Part shown: one piece after another, positions 1-12,385 of the stretch | Layout of the letters: every line of letters begins with the position of its first letter | Numbering within the stretch: position 1 is the stretch's first letter | NCBI GenBank assembly: GCA_030066685.1 | Contig: JASJBF010000001.1 | Span: 310,001 to 374,000, forward strand | Length of the DNA stretch: 64,000 nt | Direction: 5' to 3' | Origin: Kiloniellales bacterium | GTDB lineage: Bacteria; Pseudomonadota; Alphaproteobacteria; Kiloniellales; JAKSBE01 | The notes under the pieces: generated by a model | The model's input: the letters and a program-made list of their open reading frames with translations, nothing else | The model's database searches: none | Told to the model about the DNA's origin: nothing | Made by a program: the position numbers and the translations under genes

Positions 1-1022
1 GATTCCAGGGGTGCGCTGGCCTGCTCCGCCTCGAGCGTGAAGACCGCGTCGGCGATCTCGGGCAGAAGCTCTTCCCTGGTCAGCACGCCAAGGTCGATGG
101 GCGGGTTCCCGGTGGTCTCCTCGGCGACGACGGCGAAGTCGCTGCCGGTCGCCAATTTCTCAGCCGCCGCCTTGGCCGCGCCTTCGTCGGGCAGGATGAA
201 CTGCGCGATCTGGCGCCGCTCGGGGACCACGTACTCTTCGCGGCGTTCCTCGAAGGCCGCCCGCAAGTCCTCCTCGGGAATGCTGATCTCGGCGGAGACG
301 TCCGCGACCGCCAGGTGGAGGTAGGTGAGGCTGCGGTACTCCGGCGCCATGAAGCGGCCGCCATTGTCCCGGTAGAAGGCCTCGAGCGCCGCTTCCTCGG
401 GATCCGCCGGCACCTCAACCCCGGTGCGCGGCAGGACGAGGTACTCGGCGATCCGCCGTTCCGAACGATAGCGGTAGAGGATGTCCGCGAGGCTCTCCGG
501 GGCGGCGATGCCTTCGGTGACCGCGGCGTTGATCTGATCCTGGTTAGTCTCCCGGCGCAGCTGATCCAGCAGCATGCCCCTGGTCATGTTCGCGTTCCGC
601 AGGGTCTGGTCCAGGATCATCTGGTCGAACTCGCCCGCGGCATTCTGGAAGGCGGAGATCTCGCGGACCACCTTGAGCAGCTGCTCGTCGCTGACCACCA
701 GCCCCATATCGCTGGACAGCTGATCGAGCAGGGCCCGGTTGCTCAGCTCGCCGAGGACCTGATCGACCAGGCCGAAGCTGCGCGCCTGGCGCATGTCCAT
801 CGGCTGGCCCAGCATCTGCTGTATGCGGTCCATGGACTGCCGCAGGGCCCGGTCGAAGTCCTCGCGCGGCACCTGGGTGTCGCCGACCTGGATCACCGAA
901 GAGCTGAGCGCCGGACCGCGCACGATGTCGCCGATGCCCCAGACCGCGAAGCTCAGAATCAGAAGCCCGAAGAGGATGAAAGTGACGATCTTGGCACCGG
1001 TTTTGCGCAGGCTGTTCAACAT
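1..1022 (-). CDS. ppiD: PpiD/SurA-type peptidyl-prolyl isomerase, membrane-anchored periplasmic foldase (3' end outside window)
   Basis: Read on the minus strand from ATG at 1022, the protein begins MLNSLRKTGAKIVTFILFG and runs off the left edge after about 340 residues. Residues 11-30 form one hydrophobic segment after a basic start, which fits a signal anchor with the rest in the periplasm. The following helical part, rich in Gln, Arg and Leu (for example FDRALRQSMDRIQQMLGQPM), resembles the SurA/PpiD N-terminal chaperone domain. From about residue 245 the sequence VPERRQIAQFILPDEGAA looks like the start of a parvulin domain. The family helps fold proteins leaving the Sec translocon, consistent with secG nearby. 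The start codon lies 194 bases from the divergent tpiA. The full length and the C-terminal domain cannot be seen. Confidence 0.85.
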   Translation of the reverse strand, partial: MLNSLRKTGAKIVTFILFGLLILSFAVWGIGDIVRGPALSSSVIQVGDTQVPREDFDRALRQSMDRIQQMLGQPMDMRQARSFGLVDQVLGELSNRALLDQLSSDMGLVVSDEQLLKVVREISAFQNAAGEFDQMILDQTLRNANMTRGMLLDQLRRETNQDQINAAVTEGIAAPESLADILYRYRSERRIAEYLVLPRTGVEVPADPEEAALEAFYRDNGGRFMAPEYRSLTYLHLAVADVSAEISIPEEDLRAAFEERREEYVVPERRQIAQFILPDEGAAKAAAEKLATGSDFAVVAEETTGNPPIDLGVLTREELLPEIADAVFTLEAEQASAPLE

Positions 1023-1216
1023 GGCGGGGCTGTTGTCTCCCGGTCTCGGCTGTCGGCTTCGCAGATGAGGCTCGGCGCAAAAGGCGTCGGCGTTCGTGGG
1101 CGCGGCATCTTAGAGTCGCGGGATTTGCCCGGCAACACGCAAATCTCGGCGGGCTTTGCGGGCCTTGCGGCACTGTGCTAAGGGACCGGTCAGGCTTAGC
1201 AGGGAGGGGTCCGACC

Positions 1217-1969
1217 ATGCGGCGCAAGCTGATTGCCGGCAACTGGAAGATGAATGGCTTGCGCGCCTCTTCTCGAAATCTGGCGCAGAGCCTGCTGGAC
1301 GGGATCGCCTGCGCGGCACCGTCCTGCGACCTTCTGGTCTGCCCGCCCGCGTGTGTGCTGGAGACGGTCGGCGGCATGATCGCCGGGACGCCGATCGCGC
1401 TCGGCGGCCAGGACTGCCACAGCGCCGAGGCCGGCGCCCACACCGGCGACATCTCCGCCGCCATGCTGAAAGACGCCGGCTGCGCCTACGTCATCCTCGG
1501 CCATTCAGAGCGGCGCAGCGATCACGGCGAGACCGACGCCCTGGTCCAGGCCAAGTCGGGCGCGGCGCTGGCCGCCGGCTTGACCCCGATCGTCTGCGTC
1601 GGCGAGACCGCAGCGGAGCGGGACGCCGGCCGCACCCTGGCCGTGGTCGAAGCCCAGCTGGCCGGTTCCCTGCCACGGCTCGGACCCGGGCAGGTCCTGG
1701 CAATCGCCTACGAGCCCGTCTGGGCCATCGGCAGCGGCCGGACCCCGAGCGCCGCCGAGGTCGGCGAGCTCCACGGCGCGGTCCGGCGCTGGCTCGAGGC
1801 CAGGCTGGGCAACGAGGCCGCGGCGGCCGTCCGCATTCTCTACGGCGGCTCGATGAAGCCGGCCAATGCCGCAGAGCTGCTGGCCGTAGCGGAGGTCGAC
1901 GGCGGCCTGATCGGCGGTGCCAGCCTTAAGGCCGAGGATTTCCTGGCCATCGCCCGGGCCTGCGGCTAG
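1217..1969 (+). CDS. tpiA: triose-phosphate isomerase
   Basis: This 250-residue protein interconverts dihydroxyacetone phosphate and glyceraldehyde 3-phosphate in the cytoplasm. Catalytic landmarks are all present: GNWKMN with Lys11, the electrophilic His96 in LGHSERR, and the base Glu166 in AYEPVWAIGSG; the phosphate-binding YGGS lies near residue 208. The length is normal for the family. I chose ATG 1217 because it begins MRRKLIAGNWKMN as in homologues and follows the purine-rich AGGGAGGGG at 1201-1209; an in-frame codon at 1175 would add a non-homologous extension. It is divergent from the ppiD-like gene and followed by secG. Confidence 0.97.
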   Translation: MRRKLIAGNWKMNGLRASSRNLAQSLLDGIACAAPSCDLLVCPPACVLETVGGMIAGTPIALGGQDCHSAEAGAHTGDISAAMLKDAGCAYVILGHSERRSDHGETDALVQAKSGAALAAGLTPIVCVGETAAERDAGRTLAVVEAQLAGSLPRLGPGQVLAIAYEPVWAIGSGRTPSAAEVGELHGAVRRWLEARLGNEAAAAVRILYGGSMKPANAAELLAVAEVDGGLIGGASLKAEDFLAIARACG

Positions 1970-2114
1970 GCCCTGCCGCGGGCTGGAAATCCGGGCTGGT
2001 CAGGGGCCGCCGGAGCCGCTAAAAAGCTGCCGCGACCGACCCGGCCTCAGCGGCATGCGCCCGCCGGCCCGGACGTCGCCAGCGCCCCCGGACAAGAGCA
2101 ACGAGACCGAACCG

Positions 2115-2456
2115 ATGACCACCGTCCTCCTCGTCATCCACCTGCTTCTTGCGATCGCCTTGATCGGGACCGTCCTGCTCCAGAAGAGCGAAGGCGGCGG
2201 CCTCGGAATCGGCGGCGGCGGCGGCGGCGGGGGCGGCATGAGCGGATTCCTGACCGGCCGCGGCACGGCCAACCTCCTGACCCGGACCACCGCGATCCTG
2301 GCCGCCTGCTTCATGGTGACCAGCCTGACCCTGACGCTCCTGGCCGGCGGTGACCGGGAGGCGGGCTCGATCCTCGACGCCCCGATCCAGAGCGAAACGG
2401 CCCCGGCGGAAACCGGCCAGGGCGAGCCGGCGGAGCCCTCGGTCCCGGTTCAGTGA
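2115..2456 (+). CDS. secG: SecG protein-translocase subunit
   Basis: A 113-residue inner-membrane protein with two hydrophobic helices (about residues 2-22 and 55-77) joined by a glycine-rich loop and followed by an acidic, Ala/Pro/Glu-rich tail. The motif VLLQKSEGGGLG after the first helix is the SecG signature. SecG associates with SecYE and helps SecA-driven export. A run of nine consecutive glycines (about residues 38-46) extends the usual loop and comes from a GGC-repeat at about 2210-2237. ATG 2115 gives the expected N-terminus MTTVLLVIHLLLA. The tpiA-secG-pyrG order is common in alphaproteobacteria. Confidence 0.93.
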   Translation: MTTVLLVIHLLLAIALIGTVLLQKSEGGGLGIGGGGGGGGGMSGFLTGRGTANLLTRTTAILAACFMVTSLTLTLLAGGDREAGSILDAPIQSETAPAETGQGEPAEPSVPVQ

Positions 2457-2674
2457 CCGGGATCTCGAAACCCCAGGACGACCGCCCCACGAATCGAGAT
2501 CGCTTTCTTTCGCTCGCCAGGCCGAGGCGCGCGCGGATGGCCCCTTGCGGCGCCCCCGCGAGACCTCGGCGCGGCCCGGCAATTCTCGCTTTCCGCTGGG
2601 ATTCTGCGGCCTCCGTGACAATTGCGATGACGCGCCCCGCGGAGGCTTGCCCCGGCCGGTCGTTGGACCGATAG

Positions 2675-4309
<1,635 letters not shown>

Positions 4310-4328
4310 GCGCCGTCGATGTGGATAG

Positions 4329-5693
<1,365 letters not shown>

Positions 5694-5706
5694 GGCGGAG
5701 TCGTCC

Positions 5707-6162
5707 TTGAGGACTTGGACGCAACTGCCCTTCCGCTGGCGGCGCAGCGGCCTTTTGGTCCTGTCCCTCCTGCTCTTCGTCCTGCCCTGGCTGGCTCTGG
5801 CGGGCGAGAGCTATTCCGGCTGCGGCTTCCGTGACCTGGCCGGGGCGGTGCGGGCCGCGGCCGAGGGGCCGCTGGCGGCGCCGATCGCCTGGGACCTGGT
5901 GATCTTGCAGCCGGCGGCCGCGCTCGCCGGCCTGATCGTGGTGCAGCGCGGCTTAAGCCGGAAAGCCGCAGATTTCCTGGCCGCATTCGCGATCTTCGTC
6001 GGACCGCTCGCGATCGTCATGGCGCTCTACGAGGTGCCCGAGGTCTCGCTGCGGCCGGCCGGCTATGCGGTCCTGGCACTGGCGGCGCTGGCCCTGGTCC
6101 TGGATTTCCGTCCGGGCCTGGCCACCCGAAACCCCGAAGATCCCGAGGCGCCCGGGACCTGA
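5707..6162 (+). CDS. small multi-pass membrane protein of unknown function
   Basis: A 151-residue predicted inner-membrane protein read from TTG at 5707, thirteen bases after the eno stop; GAGGCGGA overlapping the eno stop could serve as ribosome binding site. Hydrophobic segments lie at about residues 16-32, 55-78, 90-106 and 115-137. The N-terminus is basic (RWRR) and the C-terminus is short and polar. It contains a lone SGCGF near residue 38. I recognise no family. Coding is supported by the regular alternation of hydrophobic spans and by its place between eno and ftsB. The start is uncertain because no ATG lies nearby. Confidence 0.6.
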   Translation: MRTWTQLPFRWRRSGLLVLSLLLFVLPWLALAGESYSGCGFRDLAGAVRAAAEGPLAAPIAWDLVILQPAAALAGLIVVQRGLSRKAADFLAAFAIFVGPLAIVMALYEVPEVSLRPAGYAVLALAALALVLDFRPGLATRNPEDPEAPGT

Positions 6163-6268
6163 GCGCAGGGCCGGGTCCGCGGTCCCGGCCTTGGCCATCG
6201 AGGGATCGCTCCGAGAATCCTAAGCTTTTTGGTTGACGCCGCGAATCGGCCTGTGATTCTCTGGGTCC

Positions 6269-6592
6269 ATGTCAAGCGTCAGGGACATCCGGCGTCGGGT
6301 CCGGCAGGTCGCCCCCCAGTTCCTCTCGGCCTGCGTGATGCTGTACTTCCTCTACCATGCGATCCAGGGCGACCGCGGCTTCCTGGCCTGGCTCAGTCTG
6401 AACAAGGACCTCGAACAGGCGAAGCTGGCCGCCGTGGAGGTGGAAGCGCAGCGGGAGCGTCTGGAAAGGCGGGTCGGCCGGCTGCAGCCGGAGCATCTGG
6501 ACCCCGATCTGCTGGACGAGCGCGCCCGGGCGCTGCTGAACCTGGGCCGGCACGACGAGGTGGTCATCGTACGGCCGCGGCCGAAGGACTAG
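6269..6592 (+). CDS. ftsB: FtsB/DivIC-type septum formation initiator
   Basis: A 107-residue bitopic membrane protein. A basic N-terminus (RDIRRRVRQ) is followed by one transmembrane helix (about residues 18-34), the short FLAWLSLNKDLEQ segment and a coiled coil (about 45-75) ending in the conserved HLDPDLLDERARALLNL. This is the FtsB/DivIC plan: with FtsL and FtsQ it forms the divisome complex that activates septal peptidoglycan synthesis. In alphaproteobacteria ftsB usually sits between eno and the pdh operon, as here. ATG 6269 is the first plausible start. Confidence 0.9.
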   Translation: MSSVRDIRRRVRQVAPQFLSACVMLYFLYHAIQGDRGFLAWLSLNKDLEQAKLAAVEVEAQRERLERRVGRLQPEHLDPDLLDERARALLNLGRHDEVVIVRPRPKD

Positions 6593-6753
6593 CCGGCACT
6601 TTGTCCACACTTGCTTAATCAAAATCGCATTAATTCAATAAAATCACATGTTTTTCAGGGCCATGCGCCCTGTTGCCTTCGTTAACCTTCCGCACTATTT
6701 TCAAGCCATAACAACTCCCGATCACAGGGATACATTCCGTTTCCGAGGGTGAC
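6593..6753 (+). promoter_or_regulatory. AT-rich leader of the pyruvate dehydrogenase operon
   Basis: These 161 bases between ftsB and pdhA are clearly AT-richer than the surroundings, especially 6610-6655, and probably hold the pdh promoter. An inverted repeat with 6-base arms (CAGGGC/GCCCTG) and a 5-base spacer lies at 6656-6672. It is preceded, not followed, by T residues on the plus strand, so an operator or leader hairpin is more likely than a terminator. No confident -35/-10 pair could be assigned. Confidence 0.4.
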
Positions 6754-7803
6754 ATGGCCAATCCGAAGAGCAGCGCGACCCGGGCCGGCGGCTCCGGGCC
6801 GAAAAAGCGGACGCGCAAAGGCAACGGTATCGCCGACTTTCCCGCCGAAGAGCTGATCGCCTACTACGAGGAGATGCTGCTGATCCGCCGCTTCGAGGAG
6901 AAGGCGGGGCAGATGTACGGCATGGGCCTGATCGGCGGCTTCTGCCATCTCTACATCGGCCAGGAGGCCGTGGTGGTCGGGATGCAGGCGGCGATCACCG
7001 ACAAGGACACGGTGATCACGTCCTACCGGGACCACGGCCACATGCTGGCCTGCGGCATGGATCCCAAGGGCGTGATGGCCGAGCTGACCGGACGCCGCGG
7101 CGGCTATTCCAAGGGCAAGGGCGGCTCGATGCACATGTTCAGCCGTGAGAAGGGCTTCTACGGCGGCCACGGCATCGTCGGCGCCCAGGTCCCGCTCGGC
7201 ACCGGCATCGCCTTCGCGCACAAGTACCTCGACGAGCCGGCGGTCTGCCTGACCTACCTCGGCGACGGCGCGATCAACCAGGGCCAGGTCTACGAGTCCT
7301 TCAACATGGCCTCGCTCTGGCAGCTGCCGGCGATCTACGTCATCGAGAACAACAAGTACGGCATGGGCACCAGCAGCGACCGCGCCTCGGCCCGCAGCAC
7401 CGAGCTCTACCAGCGCGGTCAGTCCTATGGCATCCCGGGCCAGCAGATCGACGGCATGGACGTCCTCGCCGTCAAGGCCGCCGGCGAGAAGGCCGTGGCC
7501 CACGCGAAGGGCGGCAAGGGCCCCTACATCCTGGAGGCGATGACCTACCGCTATCGCGGCCACTCGATGTCCGACCCGGCCAAGTACCGCAGCAAGGAGG
7601 AGGTCCAGAAGGTCCGCAAGGAATACGACCCGATCGACCAGCTGCGCAGCGCCCTGCTGGCCGGCGGGATCATAGACGAGGCCAGGCTCAAGGACATCGA
7701 CCGCGTCGTGAAGGCCAAGGTCTCGGAGGCCGCGGAGTTCGCCCAGGAGAGCCCGGAGCCCGATCCTGCCGAGCTCTACACCGACGTCTTTGTCACGGCC
7801 TGA
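6754..7803 (+). CDS. pdhA: pyruvate dehydrogenase E1 component, alpha subunit
   Basis: A 349-residue thiamine-diphosphate-dependent subunit that with PdhB decarboxylates pyruvate and acetylates the lipoyl arm of E2. The ThDP/Mg-binding motif starts at GDG 170-172 and ends with the characteristic VIENN; the phosphorylation-loop-like YRGHSMSDP follows near residue 268. The basic, low-complexity first 25 residues are typical of alphaproteobacterial PdhA. It is the first gene of pdhA-pdhB-pdhC-cupin-lpd-lipA, with regular 24-base gaps between the E1 and E2 genes. Confidence 0.97.
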   Translation: MANPKSSATRAGGSGPKKRTRKGNGIADFPAEELIAYYEEMLLIRRFEEKAGQMYGMGLIGGFCHLYIGQEAVVVGMQAAITDKDTVITSYRDHGHMLACGMDPKGVMAELTGRRGGYSKGKGGSMHMFSREKGFYGGHGIVGAQVPLGTGIAFAHKYLDEPAVCLTYLGDGAINQGQVYESFNMASLWQLPAIYVIENNKYGMGTSSDRASARSTELYQRGQSYGIPGQQIDGMDVLAVKAAGEKAVAHAKGGKGPYILEAMTYRYRGHSMSDPAKYRSKEEVQKVRKEYDPIDQLRSALLAGGIIDEARLKDIDRVVKAKVSEAAEFAQESPEPDPAELYTDVFVTA

Positions 7804-7827
7804 GCGGGCCATCGCGGGGAGGCAATC

Positions 7828-9210
7828 ATGGCGATTCAGATACTCATGCCGGCGCTGTCGCCGACCATGACAGAAGGCACGCTCGCAAAGTGGCTGGTCA
7901 AGGAGGGCGACAACGTCAACTCGGGCGACGTTCTCGCCGAGATCGAGACCGACAAGGCGACCATGGAGGTCGAGGCGGTCGACGAGGGCACCGTCGGCAA
8001 GCTGCTGATCGCGGAAGGCAGCGAGGGCATCGCGGTCAACACGCCGATCGCCGTCCTGCTGGAGGACGGCGAGGACGCCTCCGCGATCGAGGGCGCCGCG
8101 GCGGCGCCCGCAGCCGCGCCGGCGGAGGCGCCCGCCGAGACGCCGGTCGCGGCGCCGGCAGCGCCGGCCCCTGCGATCCAGACCGCGGCCGCGACTCCGG
8201 CGCCCGAGCCGGAGTGGACCGGCGAGACCGTGACCCTGACCGTGCGCGAGGCCCTGCGCGACGCCATGGCCGAGGAGATGCGCCGGGACGAGAAGGTCTT
8301 CCTAATGGGCGAGGAGGTCGCGCAGTACCAGGGCGCCTACAAGATCAGCCAAGGGCTGTTGGAGGAATTCGGCGCCAGGCGGGTAATCGACACGCCGATC
8401 ACCGAGATCGGCTTCGCCGGGCTGGGCGTCGGCGCCGCCTTCTACGGCCTGAAGCCGATCGTCGAGTTCATGACTTTCAACTTCTCCATGCAGGCCATCG
8501 ACCACATCGTCAACTCGGCGGCAAAGACGCTCTACATGTCCGGCGGCCAGATCTCCTCGCCGATCGTGTTCCGCGGGCCCAACGGCGCGGCCTCCCGGGT
8601 CGCGGCGCAGCACTCCCAGTGCTACGCCAGCTGGTACAGCCACCTGCCGGGGCTCAAGGTCGTCGCGCCCTATTCGGCGGCCGACGCCAAGGGCCTGCTG
8701 AAGGCGGCGATCCGCGACCCCAACCCGGTGGTCTTCCTGGAGAACGAGGTGCTCTACGGCCACAGCTTCGAGGTGCCCAAGGCCGAGGACTGGGTCGTTC
8801 CCATCGGCAAGGCCAGGATCGCGCGGCCGGGCAGCCACGTCACCATCGCCGCCTTCTCGATCATGGTCGGCAAGGCCCTGGAGGCGGCCGAGCTGCTCGC
8901 CGCCGAGGGCATCGAGGCCGAGGTCATCGACCTGCGCAGCCTGCGGCCCCTGGACAGCGAGACGGTGATCGCCTCCGTCCAGAAGACCAACCGCCTGGTG
9001 ACCGCGGAGGAGGGCTGGGCCCATGCCGGCATCGGCGCGGAACTCGCGGCGGTGATGATGGAGCAGGCCTTCGACTGGCTCGACGCGCCGGTGGCCCGGG
9101 TTGCGGGCAAGGACGTGCCCATGCCCTATGCCGCCAACCTCGAGCACCTCGCCCTGCCGCAGCCCGCCGACATCGTCGCCGCGGCCAAGGCGGTCACCTA
9201 CAAGAGCTAA
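7828..9210 (+). CDS. pdhB: pyruvate dehydrogenase E1 beta subunit with N-terminal lipoyl domain
   Basis: A 460-residue protein. Residues 1-80 are a biotinyl/lipoyl domain with the lipoylation site Lys43 in [11 protein letters not shown]. An Ala/Pro-rich flexible linker spans about 88-128. The transketolase-like E1 beta core starts near residue 135 ([17 protein letters not shown]) and continues to the transketolase C-terminal domain. Fusion of a lipoyl domain to E1 beta is known in alphaproteobacterial pyruvate dehydrogenases and gives the complex additional swinging arms. The lipoyl domain is nearly the same as that of PdhC just downstream, which suggests duplication within the operon. GGGGAGG precedes ATG 7828. 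Confidence 0.97.
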   Translation: MAIQILMPALSPTMTEGTLAKWLVKEGDNVNSGDVLAEIETDKATMEVEAVDEGTVGKLLIAEGSEGIAVNTPIAVLLEDGEDASAIEGAAAAPAAAPAEAPAETPVAAPAAPAPAIQTAAATPAPEPEWTGETVTLTVREALRDAMAEEMRRDEKVFLMGEEVAQYQGAYKISQGLLEEFGARRVIDTPITEIGFAGLGVGAAFYGLKPIVEFMTFNFSMQAIDHIVNSAAKTLYMSGGQISSPIVFRGPNGAASRVAAQHSQCYASWYSHLPGLKVVAPYSAADAKGLLKAAIRDPNPVVFLENEVLYGHSFEVPKAEDWVVPIGKARIARPGSHVTIAAFSIMVGKALEAAELLAAEGIEAEVIDLRSLRPLDSETVIASVQKTNRLVTAEEGWAHAGIGAELAAVMMEQAFDWLDAPVARVAGKDVPMPYAANLEHLALPQPADIVAAAKAVTYKS

Positions 9211-9234
9211 GCGACCCTGCAGGGGACACCCGCA

Positions 9235-10569
9235 ATGCCGATCAACATCCTGATGCCGGCCCTGTCGCCGACCATGACTGAAGGCACACTTGCCAAGTGG
9301 CACGTCAAGGAGGGCGATGACGTGGCCTCCGGGGATGTCGTGGCCGAGATCGAGACCGACAAGGCGACCATGGAGGTCGAGGCCGTCGAAGAAGGCACCG
9401 TCGGCAAGCTGCTGATCGCCGAGGGCACCGAAGGCGTGGCAGTCAATACGCCGATCGCCGTGCTGCTAGAGGAAGGCGAGGACGCCGGGGCGATCGCGGC
9501 CGCGCCGCCGCCCGCCGCGCCAGCCGCCGCGCCGGCACCTGCGCCGGCCGCAGCCTCGGGCAACGGTTCGGCGCCGGCCGCTGCTGCGGCCTCACAGCCC
9601 TCCGTCCCGACGCCACCGGCCACCGCGCCGAGCAACGGCGGCGGGCGGATCTTCGCCTCGCCCCTGGCACGGCGCATGGCCGAGCAGGCGGGCCTCGACA
9701 TCGGCGGCCTGAAGGGCAGCGGCCCGCACGGGCGCATCATCAAGGTCGACATCGAGGCCGCCTTGGCCGGTGGCGCCCCGGCGGCGCAGCCGGCAGCGGT
9801 CCCGGCGAACGCCCTGGTCCCGGCGCCCGCGGCGGTCCCCGCAACGACCGGGCCCTCGGCCAAGGACCTGGCCGACCTGCTGGGCATGACCTACCAGGCT
9901 CTGCCCAACAGCAACGTGCGCAAGACCATCGCGCGGCGCCTGGGCGAGGCCAAGCAGACCGTCCCGCACTTCTACCTCTCGATCGACTGCGAGCTGGACA
10001 AGCTGCTGGCCGTCCGCAAGGAGCTCAACGCCCGGGGCGAGGACTTCAAGCTCTCGGTCAACGACTTCGTGATCCGCGCCTCGGCCCTCGCCCTCAAGGC
10101 GGTGCCGGCCGCCAACGCCTCCTGGACCGACGCCGAGATCCTGCTCTACGACCACGCCGACGTCTCGGTCGCCGTGGCTACGCCGAGCGGCCTGATCACC
10201 CCCGTGATCAAGCAGGCCGAGGCCAAGGGCCTGGCCGAGATCTCGAACGAGATGAAGGACCTGGCCGGGCGCGCCCGCGAGGGCAAGCTCAAGCCCGAGG
10301 AGTACCAGGGCGGGACCTTCTCGGTCTCCAACCTCGGCATGTTCGGGATCACTGAGTTCGCGGCCATCATCAACCCGCCCCAGGGCTGCATCCTCGCGGT
10401 CGGCGCCGGTCAGCAGCGTCCCGTGGTCAAGGACGGCGCCCTGGCCGTTGCCACCGTGATGACCTGCACCCTGTCGGTCGACCACCGGGTGGTCGACGGC
10501 GCGGTCGGCGCCGAGTTCCTGGCCGCCTTCAAGAAGCTGATCGAAGATCCGCTGGCGATGCTTCTCTAG
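9235..10569 (+). CDS. pdhC: dihydrolipoamide acetyltransferase, E2 of pyruvate dehydrogenase
   Basis: A 444-residue E2 core protein: one lipoyl domain (residues 1-80, lipoyl Lys43), an Ala/Pro linker, a peripheral-subunit-binding domain around 140-178 (FASPLARRMAEQAG, SGPHGRI), a second linker and the catalytic acetyltransferase domain from about 220. The active-site signature is VDHRVVDGA with His417. It transfers the acetyl group from lipoyl to CoA and builds the multimeric core. Its start, [17 protein letters not shown], mirrors that of PdhB. A cupin gene separates it from lpd. Confidence 0.97.
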   Translation: MPINILMPALSPTMTEGTLAKWHVKEGDDVASGDVVAEIETDKATMEVEAVEEGTVGKLLIAEGTEGVAVNTPIAVLLEEGEDAGAIAAAPPPAAPAAAPAPAPAAASGNGSAPAAAAASQPSVPTPPATAPSNGGGRIFASPLARRMAEQAGLDIGGLKGSGPHGRIIKVDIEAALAGGAPAAQPAAVPANALVPAPAAVPATTGPSAKDLADLLGMTYQALPNSNVRKTIARRLGEAKQTVPHFYLSIDCELDKLLAVRKELNARGEDFKLSVNDFVIRASALALKAVPAANASWTDAEILLYDHADVSVAVATPSGLITPVIKQAEAKGLAEISNEMKDLAGRAREGKLKPEEYQGGTFSVSNLGMFGITEFAAIINPPQGCILAVGAGQQRPVVKDGALAVATVMTCTLSVDHRVVDGAVGAEFLAAFKKLIEDPLAMLL

Positions 10570-10582
10570 AGGGAGCGGAGCC

Positions 10583-10945
10583 TTGGACAAGGTCAATCTG
10601 ACGGAGAAGCTGGGACTGATCGGCGAGCACTGGAAGCCGCATCTGGTGGCCGAGCTCGACGACTACGAAATCAAATTGGTGCGGATCAAGGGCGACTTCG
10701 TCTGGCACAAGCACGACGAGGAGGACGAGCTCTTCCTTGTGATCAAGGGCGGTTTCCGCATGGACTTTAGGGACCGCCAGGTCGAGGTGGGCGAGGGCGA
10801 GCTGATCGTGGTGCCCAAGGGCGTCGAGCACAAACCCTTCGCGGAACAGGAATGCCAGGTCATGCTTCTGGAACGGCGCGGCGTGATCAACACCGGGGAT
10901 GCCCCGGCCGGCGAACTGACGCGCCAGACCACGCCGAGGATCTAG
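10583..10945 (+). CDS. small cupin-domain protein inside the pdh operon
   Basis: A 120-residue single-domain cupin. The first cupin motif has His42, His44 and Glu49 in WHKHDEEDE, and the second has PKGVEH with His83, so a metal site is probably intact. Translation starts at TTG 10583, thirteen bases after pdhC, with GAGGGAGCGG as ribosome binding site, and the stop lies four bases before lpd. The tight spacing suggests co-translation with E2 and E3. Function is unknown. The family includes mannose-6-phosphate-isomerase-like and dioxygenase-like proteins, and the sequence alone does not decide between enzyme and ligand sensor. Confidence 0.85.
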   Translation: MDKVNLTEKLGLIGEHWKPHLVAELDDYEIKLVRIKGDFVWHKHDEEDELFLVIKGGFRMDFRDRQVEVGEGELIVVPKGVEHKPFAEQECQVMLLERRGVINTGDAPAGELTRQTTPRI

Positions 10946-10949
10946 AGCG

Positions 10950-12362
10950 ATGGCAGACACTCAATTCGACCTCATCGTCGTCGGCGGCGGGCCCGGCGGC
11001 TACGTGGCGGCGATCCGGGCCGCGCAGCTCGGCATGAAGGCCGCCGTGGTCGAGCGCGAGCACCTGGGCGGCATCTGCCTGAACTGGGGCTGCATCCCGA
11101 CCAAGGCGCTGCTGCGCACCTCCGAGATCTATCACTACATGCAGCACGCCGGCGACTACGGCCTTTCCGCCAAGGAGGTCGGCTTCGATCTGGACAAGGT
11201 GGTTAAGCGCTCGCGCAAGGTCGCCGGACAGCTTAACGGCGGGGTCAGGCACCTGCTGAAGAAGAACAAGGTCCCGGTCTTCGACGGCCACGGCCGGCTC
11301 GACGGCAAGGCCGGCGACCGCCGAAAGCTCCATGTTTCCAAGGACGGCAAGGGCGTCGCCGACCTCACGGCCAAGAACGTGATCCTGGCCACCGGCGCCC
11401 GGGCGCGGCAGCTCCCGGGCCTGGAGGCCGACGGCAAGATCGTCTGGACCTACAAGGAAGCCATGGTGCCCGACAGCTTCCCCAAGTCGCTGCTGGTCGT
11501 CGGCTCCGGCGCCATCGGGATCGAGTTCGCCAGCTTCTACCGGACCATGGGCGCCGAGGTCACCGTGGTCGAGGTCCTGCCGCGGGTCCTGCCGGTCGAA
11601 GATGAGGAGATCTCGGGCTTCGCCCACAAGGCCTTCGAGAAGCAGGGCATCAAGATCCTGACCGACGCCACGGTGAAGTCCCTGACCCGCAACCCGCGCG
11701 GCGTGATCGCGACGATCGAGGCCAACAGCAAGTCCGAGGAGATCGGCTTCGAACGCGCCATCATGGCGGTCGGCATCGTCGGCAACGTCGAAGAGCTGGG
11801 CCTGGAGGGCACCGCGGTCCAGGTCGACCGCAGCCACGTCACCACCGACCAGTGGATGGCCACCGGCGAGCCGGGGGTCTACGCCATCGGCGACCTGACC
11901 GGGCCGCCCTGGCTGGCCCACAAGGCGAGCCACGAAGGGGTCATCTGCGTCGAGAGGATCGCCGGTAAGAACGACGTCCATCCCCTTAACACCAAACGGA
12001 TTCCAGGCTGCACCTATTGCCATCCCCAGGTCGCCAGCGTCGGCCTGAGCGAGGCCGCGGCCGTGGAAGCCGGCCACGACGTCAAGGTCGGCCGTTTCCC
12101 CTTCATGGGCAACGGCAAGGCCATCGCCCTGGGCGAGCCCGAGGGCATGGTCAAGACGGTCTTCGACAGCAAGACCGGCGAGCTGCTGGGCGCCCACATG
12201 GTCGGCGCCGAGGTCACTGAGCTGATCCAGGGCTACGCCGTGGCCATGACCCTGGAGACCACCGAGACCGACCTGATGCACACGGTCTTCCCGCATCCGA
12301 CCCTGTCGGAAATGATGCACGAGAGCGTCCTTGACGCCTACGGCCGGGCCATCCACTTCTAG
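10950..12362 (+). CDS. lpd: dihydrolipoamide dehydrogenase, E3
   Basis: A 470-residue flavoprotein disulfide reductase that reoxidises dihydrolipoyl groups with NAD+. It has the FAD-binding [18 protein letters not shown], the redox-active pair Cys43/Cys48 in [13 protein letters not shown], the NAD-binding [14 protein letters not shown] near residue 185, the second FAD motif YAIGDL, and the C-terminal catalytic His in FPHPTLSE. Length is typical. Its place directly after the E1-E2 genes suggests that this copy serves the pyruvate dehydrogenase complex, though E3 proteins can be shared. Confidence 0.97.
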   Translation: MADTQFDLIVVGGGPGGYVAAIRAAQLGMKAAVVEREHLGGICLNWGCIPTKALLRTSEIYHYMQHAGDYGLSAKEVGFDLDKVVKRSRKVAGQLNGGVRHLLKKNKVPVFDGHGRLDGKAGDRRKLHVSKDGKGVADLTAKNVILATGARARQLPGLEADGKIVWTYKEAMVPDSFPKSLLVVGSGAIGIEFASFYRTMGAEVTVVEVLPRVLPVEDEEISGFAHKAFEKQGIKILTDATVKSLTRNPRGVIATIEANSKSEEIGFERAIMAVGIVGNVEELGLEGTAVQVDRSHVTTDQWMATGEPGVYAIGDLTGPPWLAHKASHEGVICVERIAGKNDVHPLNTKRIPGCTYCHPQVASVGLSEAAAVEAGHDVKVGRFPFMGNGKAIALGEPEGMVKTVFDSKTGELLGAHMVGAEVTELIQGYAVAMTLETTETDLMHTVFPHPTLSEMMHESVLDAYGRAIHF

Positions 12363-12385
12363 GTGGCCAAGAGGAGCGACCTGCC

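Noticed and set aside
6656-6672. Intrinsic terminator downstream of ftsB
   Set aside because: The T run precedes the hairpin on the plus strand and would be an A run on the minus strand, so neither direction gives a terminator.
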